In this document: positions 20,795-29,669 of the stretch, one piece after another
How the letters are laid out: each line of letters opens with the position of its first letter
Position numbering within the stretch: position 1 is the stretch's first letter
Origin: Gaiellasilicea sp963731615
GTDB lineage: Bacteria; Actinomycetota; Thermoleophilia; Gaiellales; Gaiellaceae
Assembly: GCA_963731615.1 (NCBI GenBank)
Contig: CAVSWD010000008.1
Span: 372,001-436,000 of the forward strand
Reading direction: 5' to 3'
Length of the DNA: 64,000 nucleotides
Notes under the pieces: generated by a model
Told to the model about the DNA's origin: nothing
Database searches by the model: none
The model's input: only the letters and a program-made list of their open reading frames with translations
Translations under genes and position numbers: made by a program

Positions 20795-21939
20795 ACCCGC
20801 TCAACAACGGCGGCGATCGCCTGGCCGAAGCCGATGCACATGCAGGCGATCCCGTAACGCGCCTCGCGGCGCTCGAGTTCGTTCAGGAGCGTGGCGGTGA
20901 CTCGGGCGCCGGTGGCGCCGAGTGGGTGGCCAAGCGAGATGCCGCCACCGTTCGGGTTGATGTCGTCGAAGCGATCCTCGAGTCCCGCGTCGTGCGCGAA
21001 CTGGAGCACGACGGAGGCAAACGCCTCGTTGACCTCGATCACGGAGATGTCGTCCCAGGTCAGGCCCGCCTTCTCGAGTGCCTTCCGACAGGCCTCGGGG
21101 TTGCCGTGCAGCATCCGGTAGGGGTCGACGCCGGCGAGCCCGAACGAGACGAAGCGGGCTCGCGGCTCGAGCCCGAGCCGCGACGCGGCGGCCTCGCTGG
21201 TAACGAGCACCGCAGCGGCGCCGTCGACGATCTGGCTCGAGTTCCCTGCTGTGACAACACCGTCCGGGATGAACGCCGGCTGGAGCGAGGCGAGTTTCTC
21301 GGCTGACGTGTCGCGGCGCGGCGCCTCGTCGACCGCGAAGAGGACCGCTGCGCCGGCGGCGCCGATCTCGACCGGGACGATCTCGTTCTCGAACTTGCCC
21401 TCGTCGATCGCGGCCAACGCACGGCGGTGCGATTCGAGCGAGAAGGCGTCGAGCGATTCGCGCGAGAGCTTCCACTCCGCCGCCAGCGCCTCGGCGGAGA
21501 TCCCCTGCGGCACGATCTGCCAGCGCTCGTGCAGCTTGTCCGAGAGGTCGCCGCCGTTCGAGCCCATGGGGACGCGCGACATCATCTCGACGCCGGCCGA
21601 GACGACCACGTCGAGCTGGCCGGCCCACACTGCGGCAGCGGCGTTGAAGTTCGTCTGCATCGACGAGCCGCACTGGCGGTCGACGGTCGTCCCACAGACC
21701 GTTTCCGGCCAGCCGGCGACCATTGGCGCCATCCGGCCGATGTTCCAGCCCTGCTCGCCGATCTGCGTCACGCAGCCCATCTGTACGTCCTCGACCTCGG
21801 TCGGATCGAGGTCGTGCCGCGCGACGAGGCCGTTGAGCACATCCGCCGCCAGCTCGTCGCCGCGTGTGCCTGCGAGCGAGCCGTTCCGGCGCCCGATCGG
21901 GCTGCGAACCGCGTCGATGATCAGCGCGTCCGTGGCCAT
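20791..21939 (-). CDS. Acetyl-CoA acetyltransferase (thiolase)
   Basis: 382 residues. Active-site Cys in VDRQCGSSMQTNF (near residue 90), NEAFASVVL with the His-containing NPNGGGISLGHPLGATGAR, and the second Cys in GIACMCIGFGQAIA. Either degrades 3-ketoacyl-CoA or condenses two acetyl-CoA. The TTVDRQCGSSMQT variant fits FadA-type degradative thiolases. Starts 22 bp from the divergent aldehyde dehydrogenase. TATGCT lies 6 nt before its ATG. Confidence 0.93.
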   Translation of the reverse strand: MATDALIIDAVRSPIGRRNGSLAGTRGDELAADVLNGLVARHDLDPTEVEDVQMGCVTQIGEQGWNIGRMAPMVAGWPETVCGTTVDRQCGSSMQTNFNAAAAVWAGQLDVVVSAGVEMMSRVPMGSNGGDLSDKLHERWQIVPQGISAEALAAEWKLSRESLDAFSLESHRRALAAIDEGKFENEIVPVEIGAAGAAVLFAVDEAPRRDTSAEKLASLQPAFIPDGVVTAGNSSQIVDGAAAVLVTSEAAASRLGLEPRARFVSFGLAGVDPYRMLHGNPEACRKALEKAGLTWDDISVIEVNEAFASVVLQFAHDAGLEDRFDDINPNGGGISLGHPLGATGARVTATLLNELERREARYGIACMCIGFGQAIAAVVERV

Positions 21940-21961
21940 GAGCGGAGCATAGACTCAGGAC
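21940..21961. promoter_or_regulatory. Divergent leaderless promoters, thiolase / aldehyde dehydrogenase
   Basis: Plus strand: TAGACT (21950-21955), six bases, GTG 21962. Minus strand: TATGCT (21951-21946), six bases, ATG 21939. The two -10 boxes overlap by two bases, so all basal signals for both genes fit in 22 bp. Confidence 0.55.
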
Positions 21962-23389
21962 GTGGCCACGACAGCTTTCGAGAAGAAGCTGTTGATCGCC
22001 GGCGAGTGGGTGGAGACCGGCGAGTGGGTCGAGGTGCGGTCGCCGTACTCCGGCGAGCTGGTAGGACGCGTTGCGAAGGCCGGCGCCGCCGAGGCCCGCC
22101 GCGCGGTCGACGCGGCCGAGGTCGCGATGCGCGAGCCGTTGCCGGCCCATAAGCGCGCCGAGATCCTCGTGCGGGTCGCGGCCGCTCTCGGCCGCCGCCA
22201 CGAGGAGGTCGCCGGGACGATCTCCGCCGAGGCCGGCAAGCCGCTCAAGGCCGCCCGGATCGAGGCCTCGCGGGCCATGTCCACCTACACGTTCGCCGCT
22301 GTCGAGGCGCGCACCCTGGCCGGTGAGATGGTGCCGATGGATGCCTCGCAGGCGGGCGTCGGCAAGCTGGCCTTCACGCTGCGCCAGCCGGTCGGCATCG
22401 TCGGCGCGATCTCACCCTTCAACTTCCCGCTCAACCTGGTTGCGCACAAGCTCGCGCCTGCGCTCGCCGCCGGATGTGCGGTCGTGCTGAAGCCCGCCTC
22501 TCAGACACCGTTCTCGGCGCTGCTGCTGGCGGAGCTCGCGACCGACGCCGGGCTGCCGCCGGGCTGGCTCAACGTGCTCGTCGGCCCCGCTGCCGAGATC
22601 GGCGACGTGCTCGTCGAGGACGAGCGCGTCCGCGCAATCACCTTCACCGGCTCGAGCGGCGTCGGCTGGAAGCTGGCCGAGCGGGCGCCCCGGAAACGGG
22701 TCAAGCTCGAGCTCGGGAACGCGACGCCGGTGCTCGTCGAGCCGGACGCCGACATCGCGGACGCTGCAGCCAAGCTGGCAGCGAACGCCTTCTCGTTCGC
22801 GGGGCAGAGCTGCATCTCGGTGCAGCGGATCTACGTCCAGCGCGGCGTCTACGACGAGCTGCTCGCGCTCCTGCTACCGCAGGTCGAGGCGCTCGTCGTC
22901 GGCGATCCGGCCGACGAGGAGACGGATGTCGGGCCGATGATCGACGTCGAGGCGCGCGACCGCGTCCTCCGATGGATCGACGAGGCCCGTGCCGCCGGCG
23001 CCGAGATCCTCACCGGCGGCGACCTCGAGGGAGAGCTGCTCCGCCCGACGGTGATCGCGAATGCGGATCCCGCCTCGAAGGTGTCCTGCGAGGAGGTGTT
23101 CGGGCCGGTGTGCACGGTGACGGCGTACGACTCGCTCGACGAGGCGATCGAGCTCGCCAACGGAACCCGCTACGGGCTGCAGGCGGGGATCTTCACGAGC
23201 AACCTGCAAACGGCGCTCGAGGCCGCCCAGAGGCTCGACTTCGGCGGCATCACAGTCAATGAGGCGCCGACGTTCCGCGCCGACCAGATGCCGTACGGCG
23301 GCGTCAAGGATTCCGGCAACACGCGCGAAGGGCCCGCCTACGCGGTGCGCGAGCTGACGGAAGAGCGTCTCGTCGTGCTCGCTCTCTAG
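21962..23389 (+). CDS. NAD(P)-dependent aldehyde dehydrogenase
   Basis: 475 residues. Oxyanion/cofactor region ISPFNFPLNLVAHKLAPALAAG, catalytic Glu in KLELGNATPVLVE, catalytic Cys in FAGQSCISVQRIYV, and EVFGPVCTVTAYDSLDEAIELAN. The Gly-rich TFTGSSGVGWKLA is also present. Substrate cannot be told; the CoA-independent form is indicated by conventional catalytic Glu/Cys. Ends 11 bp before the zinc-ribbon gene. Confidence 0.93.
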   Translation: MATTAFEKKLLIAGEWVETGEWVEVRSPYSGELVGRVAKAGAAEARRAVDAAEVAMREPLPAHKRAEILVRVAAALGRRHEEVAGTISAEAGKPLKAARIEASRAMSTYTFAAVEARTLAGEMVPMDASQAGVGKLAFTLRQPVGIVGAISPFNFPLNLVAHKLAPALAAGCAVVLKPASQTPFSALLLAELATDAGLPPGWLNVLVGPAAEIGDVLVEDERVRAITFTGSSGVGWKLAERAPRKRVKLELGNATPVLVEPDADIADAAAKLAANAFSFAGQSCISVQRIYVQRGVYDELLALLLPQVEALVVGDPADEETDVGPMIDVEARDRVLRWIDEARAAGAEILTGGDLEGELLRPTVIANADPASKVSCEEVFGPVCTVTAYDSLDEAIELANGTRYGLQAGIFTSNLQTALEAAQRLDFGGITVNEAPTFRADQMPYGGVKDSGNTREGPAYAVRELTEERLVVLAL

Positions 23390-23400
23390 GGTTGCGCCTG

Positions 23401-23790
23401 ATGCACCTTCCCCGCCTGCAGCGGCTTCTGCACCGAGCGACCCCGCGCCCGCGGCGGCGTCCGGCCCCACCCGCGAGCCAGCTTCGGCGCGAGCGCCGCG
23501 CGCTCATGCGCCTGCGCGAGCAGAAGCTTCGCGACCTCGGCGGCCTCTCGCTGGAGATGTACCGGCGCGATCGCTTCCGTGAGGACCTGCTGCTCGAGCG
23601 CTGCGCGGAGCTGATCGGGCTCGAGGCGCGGATCCACGAGCTCGACGTCCTGCTCGGAACCGTCCGCCCTGCTCCCGGTGGACCGCGGACCGCACGGTGC
23701 CAGTGCGGCGCGCCGCTCCTGTGGGGCTCGCGCTTCTGCGCGAACTGCGGCCGCCCCGCGGCAGCGAGCGCAACGGGAGCCTCGGGTTGA
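23401..23790 (+). CDS. Short protein with C-terminal zinc ribbon
   Basis: 129 residues. Basic N-terminus (MHLPRLQRLLHRATPRPRRR), a charged helical centre (RDFREDLLLERCAELIGLE type), and a C-terminal double-CxxC-like ribbon CQCGAPLLWGSRFCANCGRP. No signal peptide. It is coupled to the next gene by a TTGA overlap and follows the aldehyde dehydrogenase closely. An in-frame TTG at 23392 could also serve as start. Function unknown; nucleic-acid or protein binding through the ribbon is the usual inference. Confidence 0.7.
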   Translation: MHLPRLQRLLHRATPRPRRRPAPPASQLRRERRALMRLREQKLRDLGGLSLEMYRRDRFREDLLLERCAELIGLEARIHELDVLLGTVRPAPGGPRTARCQCGAPLLWGSRFCANCGRPAAASATGASG

Positions 23791-24467
23791 GCCCTGCCGC
23801 TCCCTTGCGCTGTGCGAGCTGCGGCGCCGACGCCAGGCCGGGACAGGAGTACTGCCTCGAGTGCGGCGCTCGGCTCGTGCACCAGAGCGCCGGCCCAGTC
23901 GACCGGGCATCCGAGCGTGTCGCCCGCCGGCATGCGTGGGCGGCCGGCTGGGTCGTGCCGTCGCTGCTCGGCCTCGTGATCGCCGTGCTCGGAACCGGAG
24001 CTGCGATCGCGATCTCCGGCGAAGGCGAAGAGGCGAACGCAGTCTCGACCGCGACGGGTGGCAGCCTGACCGTCACCGACAGCGTCTCGACGCTGACCGC
24101 CCCGGAACCGACCGAGCCGGCGGTGACGACCACACCGCCGCCCACAACGGCTCCGGCGACCACACCGAAGCCGCCCGCGAATCCCGCCGCCGTCACCTGG
24201 CCGCGTGGGCAACGGGGCTGGACGATCGTCCTCCTCTCGCTCCCGCAGGCGAACGGACGCGCGGCGGCAGCGGCGAAGGCGACGGACGCACGTACCGGTG
24301 GGCTACGCCGGGTCGGCGTCCTCGACTCGTCGAAGTACGCGAGCCTGCATCCTGGGTACTACGTCGTCTTCACCGGTGTCTTCGACTCGGAGCCGGAGGC
24401 GGCGAGTGCGTTGCAGCGCGCGAGAGCGGTCTTCCCCGCCGCGTACCAGCGCGAGATCGTCCCGTAG
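23787..24467 (+). CDS. Zinc ribbon - membrane helix - SPOR domain protein
   Basis: 226 residues. Cytoplasmic N-terminal ribbon CASCGADARPGQEYCLECGAR (four Cys), a membrane segment VVPSLLGLVIAVLGTGAAIAI near residue 60, a Thr/Pro/Ala-rich extracellular linker, and a C-terminal SPOR-like domain (GWTIVLLSLPQANGRAAA, VGVLDSSKYASLHPGYYVVFTGVF, SEPEAASALQRARAVFPAAY). SPOR domains bind denuded peptidoglycan. Start TTG 23787 overlaps the upstream stop. The architecture would link the cell wall to a cytoplasmic zinc module. Confidence 0.78.
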   Translation: MSPAAPLRCASCGADARPGQEYCLECGARLVHQSAGPVDRASERVARRHAWAAGWVVPSLLGLVIAVLGTGAAIAISGEGEEANAVSTATGGSLTVTDSVSTLTAPEPTEPAVTTTPPPTTAPATTPKPPANPAAVTWPRGQRGWTIVLLSLPQANGRAAAAAKATDARTGGLRRVGVLDSSKYASLHPGYYVVFTGVFDSEPEAASALQRARAVFPAAYQREIVP

Positions 24468-24558
24468 GTGTAGGGACGCTCCGCGCTGGGGAAAGTGCCG
24501 TAAGTCCTTGCGAGCGGCGACGAGATGTTTGCGAGACGGACAACTATTGTGAACGAGT

Positions 24559-24586
24559 TTGTAACAGCGGCCGGAGTCCGTATACT
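24559..24586 (+). promoter_or_regulatory. Sigma70-type promoter upstream of the 24650 gene
   Basis: TTGTAA (24559-24564), 16-bp spacer, TATACT (24581-24586). Predicted start near 24593, giving a 57-nt leader before ATG 24650. The 182-bp gap (24468-24649) is locally A/T-richer than its surroundings and holds nothing else I can support. Confidence 0.6.
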
Positions 24587-24649
24587 TGGTTTCGACCACT
24601 CCTTCCGGACGCCCGGTTTCGGCCTGCCTACTGGACAGAACAGGGAGCG

Positions 24650-25111
24650 ATGACCCCTCAGATCGAAGCCCAGCTGCTGCAACTCCAGGCCTGCATGTAT
24701 CAGTATTCGCGAGCGATCTACCGCTCGATCAAGGATCTGATCGACCCGTACGCCGAAGCCGCCGTGCAGCTGGAATCGCGCCGCGCCGTGCTCGAGCAGT
24801 GCGAGCAGACGATGGAGCGGCTGGCGGCGGATCCGCACTACTTCGCGAAGCCGGACCGTGCGCTCTTCCAGGACATTCGACGGTTCTTCCCGATCACGGC
24901 GCAGGCGCAGGTCGCCTGGGCGGTGAAGGAAGGCGTCGCCGCGGCGGTCGGTTTCATCGAGGAGCAACTCGAGGCCGGTGCGCTCGACGGCGGCGTCGCC
25001 CGCTGCCGGGCGACCACTCGCAAGGGCAAGCCCTGCCAGCGAACACCGCTGCCGGAGCGCGACTACTGCCCGTCGCATCAGCACCTCGAGTCATCCCTCG
25101 CTGCAGCGTAG
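24650..25111 (+). CDS. Helical protein with C-terminal Cys/His zinc-finger motif
   Basis: 153 residues: MTPQIEAQLLQLQACMYQYS, helical body with LDPY/FFPITAQAQVAWAVKEG, and a C-terminal CRATTRKGKPCQRTPLPERD-YCPSHQHLE with C-x7-C-x8-C-x3-H spacing, as found in small DUF5763-type fingers of actinobacteria. No signal peptide or membrane segment. It precedes the PafBC-like gene by 30 bp on the same strand, but that gene has its own -10 box. Role unknown. Confidence 0.78.
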   Translation: MTPQIEAQLLQLQACMYQYSRAIYRSIKDLIDPYAEAAVQLESRRAVLEQCEQTMERLAADPHYFAKPDRALFQDIRRFFPITAQAQVAWAVKEGVAAAVGFIEEQLEAGALDGGVARCRATTRKGKPCQRTPLPERDYCPSHQHLESSLAAA

Positions 25112-25141
25112 GGAGAGCGGCTAGGCGATAAGCTCGCCCCC

Positions 25142-27154
25142 GTGTCGCACGACACCGACAAGCTGATCCGTCAGCTCTCGCTCGTCGCGTTCCTGATGGC
25201 GGAGCGGCGGCCGCTGACTGCGCGCGACGTCAAGGGCAACGTCGAGGGTTACTCGGAGATGTCGGACGAGGCCTTTGCACGCCGCTTCTACTCCGACCGC
25301 GCCGAGCTGATCGCGCTGGGCGTCCCGCTCCACTCGCAGCGCGACGAGTTCACCGGCGAGGAGCTCTACACGCTCCGCTCGGAGAACTACTTCCTCGACG
25401 AGCTGAGGCTCGACGACGACGAGCTCGCAGCGCTCCAGACCGCGCTCTACATGCTCGAGGGCACGTTCGCCTATGCAGAGCCGCTGCGGCTCGCGCTCCA
25501 GAACCTCGCTCTCGGGCGTCCCGGCTTCGACGATGCTCCGACGGAGACGGCAGCGAGCGTGCAGGTTCGCGACCCGGATTACTCGCCCGAGATGGCCGGC
25601 CGGCTGTCGAAGCTCGAGTCGGCGCTCTCGAAGCAACGCACGATCAAGTTCAGCTACTGGTCGCCGCGCCGCGACGCCGTGCGCGAGCGGACGCTCAACC
25701 CCTATGCGCTACGGCGCGACCGGGGCACGTGGTACGTCGTCGGCCAGGATCTCGACAACGACGACATCAGGACGTTCCGCGTCTCGCGCATCCGCAGCGA
25801 CATCCGCTTCGCAACCCGCCGGGAGCGCGACTTCCGGCTGCCTGCCGACTTCGACGTCGACGCGTACAGGGTCGGTGAGGACTGGCAGCACGGGCCTGTG
25901 GCCGGCATCGCGCGCATCGAGGTCTCCGGCGACACCGCCTGGTGGGTGCACCGGACGCTGAGCGACGCCGGCACGCTCGCCGACGGTGTCTTCGAGACCG
26001 AGTACGCCGCGGTCGGGCCGCTCGCGGGCTGGGTCCTGCGTCAGAACGGCCGGGCCGTCCCGCTCGAGCCGGACGAGCTACGCGCCGCGTGCGCGGAGGG
26101 GCTACGCAACGTCCGCGAGGCGCACGAGACCGAGCCGCCGAAGCTGGCGCGTGAGAAAGCCGTCGCGAGGGTCGACCCCGCGGAGCGCCCGGCGCCGCCC
26201 GTCGCCCCGGAGCGCTTCGCCGTCCTGCAGGCCCTGTTGGCCTACCTCCTCGCCGCCTGCGGCGAGGGCCGCGACGCCGAGCTGGGTGCGGACGACCTGG
26301 CCGCGCGCTTCCACATCCCGCGCGAGGAGCTGCAAGAGCACCTCTCGCTGCTCAACCTCGTCAACTTCGGCGGCGGCTGCTACACGGTCTATGCGGAGCT
26401 CGAGGGCGACCTCGTCCGCGTCGACAAGGAGCTCTACGGCGACGTCTTCCGCCAGGCGCCGCGGCTGACCCCGCTCGAGGCGCGCGCGATCCGGCTGGCG
26501 CTCGACATCGTCGGCCCCTCGATCGCCGCGCAGGTGCACACGCCCCTCGACCGGGTCCGGAAGAAGCTCGAGGAGACCTTCGGCCAGTTCGAGGAGCACC
26601 AGACGCCCGAGACCCGGACCGGCCACGACGAGGAGGAGCTCGTCGCGACCCTGTCGGACGCAATCGAGCAGCGGCGCGTCGTCGCGATCGACTATCTGAA
26701 AGAGGGCGAGGAAGCACCCTCGGAGCGGCTGGTGGAGCCCTATAGCTTCGAACGCGTGCTTCCGCACTGGCTGATTCACACGTGGGATCGCTCCGCCGAG
26801 GGCGAGCGCTCCTTCCGTCTCGACCGGATGCGCTCCGCCCGGCTGACCGACGAGCACTTCGAGCCGCGGGAGGGATTCGATCCTCACTTCCTCGAGGGCA
26901 CGCAACAGGTGCGCGTCCGCTACGCGAAGCCGATCGCCCGCTACCGCGTCGAGAGAGGCGCAGTGAGATTGACGGACGGCTCGGCGCTGGCCACGCTCCG
27001 GGTGGGGACGCGGGACTGGCTGATCGGCGAGATCCTGGCCGATCGCGGCGACGCGGTCGTGCTCGAGCCCGCCGACGTGCGGCCGGCGATCGCGAAGCGC
27101 GCGGCGCAGCTCATGCGGGAGCTGCGGCTGACGCGCGTCAAGCTACCCGGTTAG
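25142..27154 (+). CDS. Fused PafB-PafC-type double WYL transcription regulator
   Basis: 670 residues. Two similar halves: N-terminal winged helix (KLIRQLSLVAFLMAERRPLT) followed by a WYL domain with RTIKFSYWSPRRDAVRERTLNPYALRRDRGTWYVVGQD; then a second winged helix (RFAVLQALLAYLLAACGEGR) and second WYL domain with RVVAIDYLKEGEEAPSERLVEPYSFERVLPHWLIHTWD and C-terminal extension. PafB and PafC form the DNA-damage activator in mycobacteria and are fused in some actinobacteria; WYL domains bind a nucleic-acid-like ligand. Neighbouring recA-type targets cannot be assessed from this window. Leaderless-type start, TAAGCT 7 nt before GTG. Confidence 0.85.
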   Translation: MSHDTDKLIRQLSLVAFLMAERRPLTARDVKGNVEGYSEMSDEAFARRFYSDRAELIALGVPLHSQRDEFTGEELYTLRSENYFLDELRLDDDELAALQTALYMLEGTFAYAEPLRLALQNLALGRPGFDDAPTETAASVQVRDPDYSPEMAGRLSKLESALSKQRTIKFSYWSPRRDAVRERTLNPYALRRDRGTWYVVGQDLDNDDIRTFRVSRIRSDIRFATRRERDFRLPADFDVDAYRVGEDWQHGPVAGIARIEVSGDTAWWVHRTLSDAGTLADGVFETEYAAVGPLAGWVLRQNGRAVPLEPDELRAACAEGLRNVREAHETEPPKLAREKAVARVDPAERPAPPVAPERFAVLQALLAYLLAACGEGRDAELGADDLAARFHIPREELQEHLSLLNLVNFGGGCYTVYAELEGDLVRVDKELYGDVFRQAPRLTPLEARAIRLALDIVGPSIAAQVHTPLDRVRKKLEETFGQFEEHQTPETRTGHDEEELVATLSDAIEQRRVVAIDYLKEGEEAPSERLVEPYSFERVLPHWLIHTWDRSAEGERSFRLDRMRSARLTDEHFEPREGFDPHFLEGTQQVRVRYAKPIARYRVERGAVRLTDGSALATLRVGTRDWLIGEILADRGDAVVLEPADVRPAIAKRAAQLMRELRLTRVKLPG

Positions 27155-29643
27155 CTCAGGGGCTGGTGTCAGGGCGACCGAGACGGCGTCGTCGAGCGTC
27201 AGCGCTCGGCCCTCGGTGCGATCACGGTCGAACTCAGGTCCGGCGAGTTCGCGAATTCGGCGTTCACACATCTCGCGGTGGCGCCGCCAGCCACCGAGCG
27301 GCGCGAACGCATCGTCGTCTTCGATCGCACCCCACATCAGCGCGGCGCGGCCACGCAGCCCGCGTTCGGCCGCGACAAGGGCGAGGAGTCCGACTCCGAA
27401 GATGCGGCCGGCGCGATCGCGGATCCGGTCCGCAATCGCAAGCGACTCTCGCGCGTGTGCCTCGCCCTCGTCGAGGAGCCCGGCGATGAGGGAGAGGCTC
27501 GCGAGCTCCGCCAGCGCTCCCCCCTCCCACCACGGCACCCCGGCCTCGCGGGCAAGCCTGGCGCTCTCTCGGACGAGTTCCAGCGCGTTCTGCTCGTCAC
27601 CCTCGTCACGCAGGATCGCGCCGAGCGTTCCGGTGGTCTGAGCTCGTCCCCACACGTTACCCGCGCGCCCGTGGATCTCGTGGCTCACTTCGACGAGCCT
27701 ACGAGCCCGCGCGAGCTCGCCCCGCAGCTGCGCGACGATCGCGAGGCGGTGCAAGAGAACGGCTCGGCCGTGCTCGTCCTCGAGCTGCTCGAAAAGCGTA
27801 AGGCTCTGAGTCCACAGCTCTTCGGCGTCGGCGAATTGGCCGGCAATGCCCAGGGAGCTCCCGTAGGCGCGCAAGGCCTCGGCGCGCAGTCTCGGCGACA
27901 CGAGCTCGGCTGTGGGGTGATCGAAGAGGCGCTCGAACCAGCGAATGCCCTCGTTGGGATCCTCGAGGGTCCACAGCTGCTCGAGCGCGACTGCGATCTC
28001 GAATCCCAGCGTGATGGCTTGGCTCTGCAGCGCCCACGCGATGGCGCCACGAAAGTTGTCCTGTTCGGCAAGCCCGATGTCGAGCCGCTGGCCACCAGGG
28101 CGTCGGGTCCCCGCGTTCAGATTCGCATCCGCCGCGACGGCGAGGAAGTGCTCAGCATGACGTCGATGGATGTCGTCGGAATTGGGAGTTGCAGCGAGCA
28201 GCTCCCCCGCGTATTCGCGAATTGTGTCGAGCATCCCCAGTCGGCCGCTACCCCAGCGGCGAACGAGGCTCTTGACGACGAGTGACTCGAGCGTCTCGAG
28301 GCTGGCGCCGCAGACCGCTTCCGCGGCGTCCAGGGTGAAGCTGCCTCTGAAGACTGCAAGTGTCCGGAAGAGTTCCTGCTCGTCCGGCTCGAGCAGCTCG
28401 TAGCTCCACTCGATCGTCGCGCGCAGCGTTCGCTGCCTCGCAGGGGAATCGCGCGAGCGGGACGCGAGGAGTGGCAGCCTCAGGTCGAGCCGCGCCAGGA
28501 GTTCATCCGCGTCAAGAAGCGCTACGCGCGCAGCTGCGAGCTCGATCGCAAGCGGCAGCCCATCCAGTCTGCGGCAGATCTCACCCACCGCGGCCGTCGC
28601 GCGGAACGCCGGAGCGACTGCGCTCGCTCGCTCGACGAAGAGGACCGCGGCATCGATGTCGGGCAGCGGCTCGACCGGATAGCGCTGTTCCGACTCCACA
28701 TGCAACGGTTCGCGGCTCGTCACGAGCATCGTCGTGTTGGGAGTTCCAGCGAGCAGCGAGGAAACGGTCGGTGCGCCTCCACGACCTGTTCGAAGTTGTC
28801 GAGGAGGATCAGCAGCCGCTTGTTCCCCACGTACTCGACCATGCCGTCGTCGGCGCCGACCGAGGCTCCGATTGCACGCTCGACGAGCGCCGGGTCGCGG
28901 AGCGCCTGCAGCGGAACCCAGAAGACACCGTCGGGGAACTGCTCGATCGCTTCTGCTGCGAGCTGAAGAGCGAGGCGCGTCTTGCCACTGCCGCCGGGTC
29001 CGATCAGCGTCAGCAGGCGATGCGAGCGAATGAGCGCTCCGGCCTCGTCGAGCTCGCGTCCCCGACCGACGAGCGGGGTCGGCTGGATCGGCAGGTTCGT
29101 CCGATGCAGGGTTCTGAGCGGTGGAAACTCCCGGTCACCGAGCTGGTAGAGGCGCTGCGGGGCACTCAGGTCCTTCAGGCGGTGATCCCCGAGCTCGCGC
29201 AGCTCCACGCTCTGGTCAAGCAGCTGCCGTGTCGTCTGGGAGATGAGCGCTTGCCCGCCGTGCCCGGCCGCCATGATCCGAGCCGCCCGATGCACGTCGA
29301 GACCGACGTACCCCTCCTCCGTCAGGATCGGCTCACCGGTGTGGATGCCGATCCGCACCCGCACCGGCCCTCCGGCGAGGGCGTCGTGGGCCTCGCCTGC
29401 GGCCGCGGCAGCGTCGCTCGCGCGCGCGAACGCGACGAACAATGCGTCGCCCTGGGTGTCCACCTCGACCCCGCCATGCCGCGCGAACGCGTCTCGCAAG
29501 ATGCGCCGATGGTCTGCGAGCACCTCTGCGTACCGATCGCCGAGGTCTTGCAGCAGCTGCGTCGAGCCCTCGATGTCGGTGAAGAGCAAAGTGACGGTTC
29601 CGCTCGGCAGCTCCCGCACGGCAACATGATCGCGGCGCTGCAC
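27143..29643 (-). CDS. Nucleotidyl cyclase-like / NB-ATPase / TPR regulator, frame broken once
   Basis: About 833 residues. N-terminal class III cyclase-like domain (GTVTLLFTDIEGSTQLLQDL, DTQGDALFVAFARA, GLDVHRAARIMAAGHGGQ), ATPase with Walker A IGPGGSGKTRLALQLAAEA and Walker B LLILLDNFEQVVEA, winged-helix, then TPR-like helices. The cyclase domain has His where Asn is expected before RAAR, so catalysis is doubtful. Near 28765 one base is missing: with it EQVVEA joins APTVSSLLAGTPNTTMLVTSREPL. No C-terminal HTH. It follows the histidine kinase by 27 bp and is convergent with the PafBC-like gene. Confidence 0.82.
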
Positions 29644-29669
29644 GTCGCTTGCAACGCTCGCTGGGTTGT

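Noticed and set aside
23304..24212. 302-codon minus-strand ORF opposite the zinc-ribbon genes
   Set aside because: Low-complexity Arg-rich shadow; the plus-strand frames hold the Cys ribbons and SPOR domain.
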